Part shown: in pieces, positions 59,826 to 64,000 of the stretch
How positions within the stretch are numbered: the stretch's first letter is position 1
How the letters are laid out: the number at the start of each line of letters is the position of its first letter
Assembly (NCBI GenBank): GCA_964457335.1
Contig: CAYWGD010000009.1
Location: 45,730-109,729 of the forward strand
Length of the DNA stretch: 64,000 nt
Source: CAJBVW01 sp964457335
GTDB taxonomy: Bacteria > Myxococcota_A > UBA796 > SXON01
Direction of reading: 5' to 3'
Position numbers and translations under genes: made by a program
The notes under the pieces: generated by a model
Seen by the model: only the letters and a program-made list of their open reading frames with translations
Databases searched by the model: none
What the model was told of the DNA's origin: nothing

Positions 59826-60488
59826 TCAGGCGCGCTTGACGACGTACCGGCAGTAGAGCTCGTCGCCGACGCGGTGGGCGTGCGCGAGCGTGAGCCGCGG
59901 CGCCTTGTCGAAGGGGAACCCGGCGCCGTCCACGATGGTGGGCGCGTCGCGGCCGCCCAGCACGAGCGGGCAGACGGTGACGAACATCTCGTCCACCACC
60001 CCCGCCTCCAAGAACTGCGCGATGAGGTCGCCGCCGGCCTCGACGAGCAGGCTCTGCACGCCGCGGGCGGCGAGGCGCTCGATCACGCGGGGGATGTCGA
60101 CGGGGCCGACCTCGAGCTCGCCGGGCACCTCCCCCGCGACCGGGGAGAAGAAGAGCGGGCGGACGCGCGCGTCCTGGTAGAAGCGGCCGGTCTTCGGCAC
60201 GTCGAGGGTGCGGCTCAGGACGACGTTCCACCACCTTCGCCCGGCGATCGGCGGGTGGTGCACGTCGGGGAAGCCCGCGGCCCGGAGCGTCTCGATGGCG
60301 ACGGGGTCCGGGACCAGGGGCAGCGGCCAGTTCCGGAAGGTCCGGCCGCCCACCAGCACCGCGTCCGCCCGGGCGCGCAGCACGCTCATGTACTGCCGGT
60401 CCACGGGGGAGCCGATCGCGACGTGATCGTAGCGGGCGCTGCCGATCTTTCCGTCGAGGCTGATCGCGGTGTTGGTGAAGACCCTCAT
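59826..60488 (-). CDS. RibD C-terminal-domain (DHFR-fold) reductase
   Basis: 220 aa from the ATG at 60488, which overlaps the folB stop by 4 bases. It has the features of RibD C-terminal reductases: FTNTAISLDGKIG near the N-terminus, ADAVLVGGRTFRNW (nucleotide-binding) and GVQSLLVEAGGDLIAQFLEA toward the end. RibD-type enzymes reduce the ribosylaminopyrimidine in riboflavin synthesis, but stand-alone C-terminal domains also act on other pteridines. The neighbour folB suggests a role in folate or pterin metabolism, for example a dihydrofolate or dihydropteridine reductase substitute. Confidence 0.85.
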   Translation of the reverse strand: MRVFTNTAISLDGKIGSARYDHVAIGSPVDRQYMSVLRARADAVLVGGRTFRNWPLPLVPDPVAIETLRAAGFPDVHHPPIAGRRWWNVVLSRTLDVPKTGRFYQDARVRPLFFSPVAGEVPGELEVGPVDIPRVIERLAARGVQSLLVEAGGDLIAQFLEAGVVDEMFVTVCPLVLGGRDAPTIVDGAGFPFDKAPRLTLAHAHRVGDELYCRYVVKRA

Positions 60489-60859
60489 GTCGGGAAGTCC
60501 TCCGGCGTTCGCCAGCACTCCACGGCCACGCTGCCGACGTTCGGCATGTCGAACGGGGCCTTCGTCACCTTCACCCGCACCCGGCGGATCGGGAAGGTGG
60601 ACACGAGCAGCTTCGCCACGTCCTCCGCGAGCGCCTCGATGAGGCGGTACTCCTTGGCCGCGACGAGCGCCCCGATGGCGAGGTTGACCTGGTAGTAGTC
60701 GACGAGCTCCTTGCCGGCGCGGTCGGCGCGGGCGGCGGCGCGCCAGTCGGTCTCGGCCTCGAAGTCGATCACGACCCGCTGGCGGATGTGCCGCTCGTAC
60801 TCATGGAAGCCGATGCGGCAGTCGTAGGAGAAGCCCGTGCCGTGCACCCGATCGTTCAC
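60485..60859 (-). CDS. folB: Dihydroneopterin aldolase (FolB)
   Basis: 124 aa from GTG at 60859, with GAGG 5 bases upstream. The family is recognised by DCRIGFHEYERHIRQRVVID (the active-site strand), YRLIEALAEDVAKLLVSTFP and KVTKAPFDMPNVGSVAVE, where the Lys and the P-x-P-like turn match the FolB end. The enzyme cleaves dihydroneopterin to 6-hydroxymethyl-dihydropterin in folate synthesis; subunits form octamers. The stop overlaps the start of the RibD-C reductase, so the two are translated together. Divergent from the MopE-repeat lipoprotein gene with 70 bp between starts. Confidence 0.9.
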   Translation of the reverse strand: MNDRVHGTGFSYDCRIGFHEYERHIRQRVVIDFEAETDWRAAARADRAGKELVDYYQVNLAIGALVAAKEYRLIEALAEDVAKLLVSTFPIRRVRVKVTKAPFDMPNVGSVAVECWRTPEDFPT

Positions 60860-60929
60860 GTCCACCTCGCCGCCGCGTCCTAACCCGGGGGCGGACCCGC
60901 GCCGGGCCCGCGCGTAGTACCCTCCGCCC

Positions 60930-62732
60930 ATGCGCACCCTCCCGCTCCTGCTCGTGCTCCTCTCCGCCTGCCGCCAGGAGCCCGACGACAAGCCCGTCGG
61001 CGAGACGGGCGCCGTCACCGACACCGCGGACCTCGACGACTCCGCGGGGCCGGTCGACGCCGACGGCGACGGCGTGCCGGTCGGGGAGGACTGCGACGAC
61101 CAGGACGCCACCGTGTTCCCGGGCGCGCCCGAGTTCTGCGACGAGGTCGACGACGACTGCGACGGCGCCGTGGACGAGGACGTGATGGGCACCTGGTACG
61201 CCGACGCGGACGGGGATGGGTGGGGCGACGACGCGACCGCGGCCGAGGCCTGCGTCGGCAACGGGCTCGTGGCCGTCGGCGGGGACTGCGCCGACGACGA
61301 CCCCACGCGGCACCCCGGCGCCGCCGAGACCGACTGCACCGATCCCGTCGACCACAACTGCGACGGCACCGCGGGCCGCACCGACGCCGACGGGGACGGC
61401 TGGGCCGCCTGCGAGGAGTGCGACGACGCGAGCGCGGACGTGCGCCCGGACGCCCAGGAGGTGTGCAACGACGTCGACGACGACTGCGACGGGCGCGCCG
61501 ACGAGGACGCGACCGACGCCACGACCTTCTACGAGGACGACGACGGCGACGGCTTCGGCGACGCCGCCGACACCACGGAGGCCTGCGCGGCCGCGCCCGG
61601 GTGGGTCGCCGACGCGACCGACTGCGACGACCGCGACGCCGGCGTGAACCCCGACGCCGCCGAGACCTGCGACGGCGTCGACGAGGACTGCGACGGCGCG
61701 ATCGACGACGGCGCGAGCGACGTGACGACCTGGTACCTCGACGACGACGGCGACGGCTACGGCGACGACGCCGTCACGCAGAGCGCGTGCGAGGCGCCCT
61801 CCCGCTACGTCGACCAGGGCGGGGACTGCGACGACGGCGACGCCGACGTGTCGCCCGACGGCGTGGAGGTCTGCAACGACGTCGACGACGACTGCGACGG
61901 CGACGTGGACAGCACCGCGATCGACCGCGAGACCTGGTACACCGACGCCGACGACGACGGCTACGGCGATCCCGCGTCCAGCACGACCGCGTGCGACCCG
62001 GTGGACGGCGCCATCCGCAACGCCCGGGACTGCGACGACGCCGACGCCACGCTGCGCCCCTACGCCTGGGAGGACGACGCGGACGGCGTCGACAACGACT
62101 GCGACGGCCTCGTCGACACCGACGACACCGACGTCGTGAACCTCGTGACGCTCGGCGACGACGCGAGCACGTCGGTGACCCCGGCCGCGTGGTCCTTCCC
62201 GAGCTGCGGCAACCTCTACACGAGCTTCAATTTCGAGAGCAACGGCCGCATCACATTCGGCGGGGCGGACACCGACTACACCGAGACCGCGGCGGAGTTC
62301 GCGGCGGACTCGGCGGTGGCGACGTTGTGGGACGACCTCGACCCGCGCGTCGGCGCCCCCACGCTCGCCTGGGTCGAGCACGACGACGCGATCGCCGTGT
62401 ACTGGCGCGCCGTCAGCCAGTACGGCGCCACCGACGAGTCCTGGGCGGAGCTCGTGGCCTTCGACGACGGGCGCGTCCTGCTCGCGTGGGGCGCGCTCGC
62501 CGTCACGGACGGGCTCGCGGGCTTCTCCTGCGCCACCGCGACCACCTACGGCGAGACCGACCTGGGCGCGGCGATGGACGGCCGGGACGCCGGCCGCTGG
62601 GGCGTCGGGGACGGCACCGAGGAGATCGTCTACGAGCTCTTCGACGGCAGCACCGACGTGAACGACCTCGCGGACACGACGGTGCGGCTGTGCGGGAACG
62701 CCGCGGGCGGCGATCCCTGCCTGGACGAGTAG
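60930..62732 (+). CDS. MopE-type repeat lipoprotein
   Basis: 600 aa with lipobox LVLLSAC. Residues about 40-385 consist of about seven putative metal-binding repeats (MopE family, PF11617-type): each has DCDD...PGAxExCDxVDxDCDG followed by WYxDxDGDGxGD. The C-terminal 200 residues form a beta-rich domain (FESNGRITFGGADTDYTETA, VATLWDDLDPRVGAPTLAWV), which resembles NIDO-like domains. Predicted calcium- or copper-binding surface protein; MopE of methanotrophs binds copper. The transcript start may be very near the ATG: CGTAGTAC (60913-60920) lies 10 bases upstream and no ribosome binding site is seen. Confidence 0.88.
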   Translation: MRTLPLLLVLLSACRQEPDDKPVGETGAVTDTADLDDSAGPVDADGDGVPVGEDCDDQDATVFPGAPEFCDEVDDDCDGAVDEDVMGTWYADADGDGWGDDATAAEACVGNGLVAVGGDCADDDPTRHPGAAETDCTDPVDHNCDGTAGRTDADGDGWAACEECDDASADVRPDAQEVCNDVDDDCDGRADEDATDATTFYEDDDGDGFGDAADTTEACAAAPGWVADATDCDDRDAGVNPDAAETCDGVDEDCDGAIDDGASDVTTWYLDDDGDGYGDDAVTQSACEAPSRYVDQGGDCDDGDADVSPDGVEVCNDVDDDCDGDVDSTAIDRETWYTDADDDGYGDPASSTTACDPVDGAIRNARDCDDADATLRPYAWEDDADGVDNDCDGLVDTDDTDVVNLVTLGDDASTSVTPAAWSFPSCGNLYTSFNFESNGRITFGGADTDYTETAAEFAADSAVATLWDDLDPRVGAPTLAWVEHDDAIAVYWRAVSQYGATDESWAELVAFDDGRVLLAWGALAVTDGLAGFSCATATTYGETDLGAAMDGRDAGRWGVGDGTEEIVYELFDGSTDVNDLADTTVRLCGNAAGGDPCLDE

Positions 62733-62820
62733 GGATCGGGGCAACCGCTCCGCGTTGCGGCAGCCGCGGAGACGCGGAGTCGGCGTCGGTGGTTCCGGTG
62801 CCCCTGCGCGTCCCCGCGGA

Positions 62821-63675
62821 TCACACCTCCCCGGTCCAGTCCGACGGCACGATGAGCAGCGGCGCGGTGAGCCCGCGGTCGATCAGGCGCTCGACCGTGC
62901 TCCCGCGCACCGCGTCGAGCCAGCCGCGCCGGCCCTCGGTGACGAGCACGACGAGGTCGGGCTTCCAGGCCTCGGTGCGCGCCGCGATGCGGTCGACCAC
63001 GCCGCCCTCGTCGATCCAGTGGTGGACGGTCCAGTCCTCCGGCGTGCGGAGCAGGTCGGTCTCGGGGAGGACGTCGCCGCCCACGTGGAGCGTGGCGAGC
63101 TGGACCTTCTCGCCGGCGAACGCCTCGGCGAGGAGCACGGCGGCGTCGAAGCCCGGCGCGGGGTGCGGGCGGTGGTCGATCGGGACCAGCACGCGCTCGA
63201 TCTCGGCGAGGCCGGTGTTCTTGCGGACGAAGCCCTCCGCGCCCGGCGGGAGGAGCAGCACGAGCGAGGCGCCCTTGAGCGCCACCGGGGCCGCGACGCT
63301 CGGCTGGAGCCACCGCGCGAGGCCGCCGCGGCCGTGCGTGGAGAGCACGACGAGATCGGCGCGCGAGGCCGCGAGCTCCTGGAGGATGGCCGGCTCGGCC
63401 GCGACGCCCGACGCCATCGTGCGGCGGGCCGTCACGCCGCGCTTCGCGAGGTCGGCGTCGGTGGCGCCGGCCGGGAGGTCGCCCCAGCGCACGAGCGTCT
63501 CGACCACGCCCGGCGCCCAGTGCCAATCGCTCGTGTCGTTCTTCGGCTCGACGTGGAACACGTCCAGGCTCGCGCCGAAGCGCAGCGCGATCTTCAGGGC
63601 GTGCGAGAAGGCCTCGACGGAGGCGTCGGAGAAGTCGGTGGGGACCAGGATGGAGCGGATGCGGGGGTGCAGCAT
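62821..63675 (-). CDS. Tandem universal stress protein (UspA family)
   Basis: 284 aa from the ATG at 63675 with GAGG upstream; a longer frame adds 33 residues with no conserved features. Two Usp domains: the first with SILVPTDFSDASVEAFSHAL at the start and STHGRGGLARWLQPSVAAPV near its end (the G-2x-G-9x-G-S/T nucleotide loop is partly altered), the second beginning ERVLVPIDHRP and ending TEGRRGWLDAVRGSTVERLI. Usp proteins bind ATP and support survival under stress; tandem forms are usual. Alone on its strand. Confidence 0.9.
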   Translation of the reverse strand: MLHPRIRSILVPTDFSDASVEAFSHALKIALRFGASLDVFHVEPKNDTSDWHWAPGVVETLVRWGDLPAGATDADLAKRGVTARRTMASGVAAEPAILQELAASRADLVVLSTHGRGGLARWLQPSVAAPVALKGASLVLLLPPGAEGFVRKNTGLAEIERVLVPIDHRPHPAPGFDAAVLLAEAFAGEKVQLATLHVGGDVLPETDLLRTPEDWTVHHWIDEGGVVDRIAARTEAWKPDLVVLVTEGRRGWLDAVRGSTVERLIDRGLTAPLLIVPSDWTGEV

Positions 63676-63801
63676 GGGGGCCTCAGGGTTCGCCCCCCCG
63701 TAGAGCAAGATGCGGGCCAACCGCGAGAGGCCACATCGGCCGGGGATCCGCGAGGAGACCGTGCGTTCTGGCACACCCGCGGGGTGCGGAAGTCCCCGCC
63801 G

Positions 63802-64000
63802 TCAGCGCCCCGGGGCTCCCCCCGGCATCGACGGCGGGCGCGGCCGCTCCGTCCCCGGGAGGGGCGGCCCCACCGCCCCGTCCGCCGGTGGCAGGCCCTC
63901 GGGGATCCCCGGCGGCGGCCCGCCCGGCGCGTTCTGCGCCGGGGGCCCCGGCTGGCCCGGCCCCCCGGGCTGGCCCGGCGCGCCGGCCGGCGCCGTGACG
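63802..64000 (-). CDS. C-terminal fragment of a Pro/Gly-rich protein
   Basis: The minus strand is open from the window edge to TGA at 63802-63804, giving at least 66 residues: TAPAGAPGQPGGPGQPGPP, then NAPGGPPPGIPEGLP and a final PSMPGGAPGR. This is a proline/glycine-rich tail of a longer gene that begins beyond the window. It could be the disordered end of a surface or lipoprotein; family unknown. Codon bias is consistent with coding, but the composition makes a chance open frame possible. Confidence 0.45.
   Translation of the reverse strand, partial: VTAPAGAPGQPGGPGQPGPPAQNAPGGPPPGIPEGLPPADGAVGPPLPGTERPRPPSMPGGAPGR

Noticed and set aside
53537..59839. 2100-codon plus-strand open frame opposite purL
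   Set aside because: It is antisense to purL and out of frame with the CAP and PNGase F-like genes; no protein-like features.

Overview
The window is GC-rich DNA of a deltaproteobacterial type, most likely Myxococcota. The evidence is the high GC, the many predicted outer-membrane lipoproteins with Asp-Thr repeat linkers (encoded by GTGTCC/GTGTCG-type hexamer tracts), MopE-type putative metal-binding repeats, FG-GAP, RCC1 and DUF1566 domains, and several GTG starts. The placement is inference; there is no rRNA or tRNA in the window.

Left chromosomal arm (1-12.66 kb): a partial gene, an RCC1/DUF1566 lipoprotein, a CBS-domain protein, a thioesterase overlapping a HEIGH metallopeptidase, a DNRLRE/PKD-type lipoprotein, a PI-PLC-like lipoprotein lacking the usual first catalytic histidine, an FG-GAP propeller lipoprotein, an unknown 429-aa protein, and an Asp-Thr-linker lipoprotein broken by a 100-N assembly gap.

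Probable integrated island (about 12.68-42.42 kb): the right edge holds a large serine recombinase whose reading frame runs into the 3' end of a chromosomal beta-helix lipoprotein gene. An 8-bp repeat (CCGGCAGG) occurs at 12678-12685 and 42411-42418. Joining the two flanks would give that gene an alternative in-frame C-terminus, so these are proposed as attL and attR. Cargo, left to right: a SLATT/DUF4231-type two-TM protein; a decayed HTH gene; an EEP-fold lipoprotein; an insecticidal-type Tc toxin operon (a fused TcB-TcC of 2550 aa followed by a 3153-aa TcA with an N-terminal peptidoglycan-binding domain); a three-gene overlapping operon in which every product carries a PD-(D/E)XK-type nuclease core (HARE-HTH/Mrr-like, second Mrr-like, truncated HsdR-N-like); and a phage-like replication and control module (frameshifted VapE-type helicase, small HTH protein, divergent CI-like repressor with a predicted leaderless promoter, recombinase). 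The Tc effector end (about residues 2243-2550) carries a D-x15-E-V-K motif and glycine-zipper membrane segments, so it is predicted to be a PD-(D/E)XK nuclease effector.

Right chromosomal arm (42.4-64 kb): the beta-helix lipoprotein, an SdpR/SdpI-type autoregulated pair with two matched operators 51 bp apart, an AEC transporter, two large polytopic membrane proteins, a PepSY-like protein, a coiled-coil protein, a TANGO2/NRDE protein, an array of three 50-bp palindromes at a convergent junction, a TPR-like protein, purL with an in-frame hairpin-containing insertion, CAP and PNGase F-like lipoproteins with near-identical 5' leaders, folB overlapping a RibD-C reductase gene, a MopE-repeat lipoprotein, a tandem Usp protein and the Pro/Gly-rich end of a final partial gene. 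Apart from purL and folB these arms look like surface and envelope functions, while the island carries toxin and anti-DNA functions.
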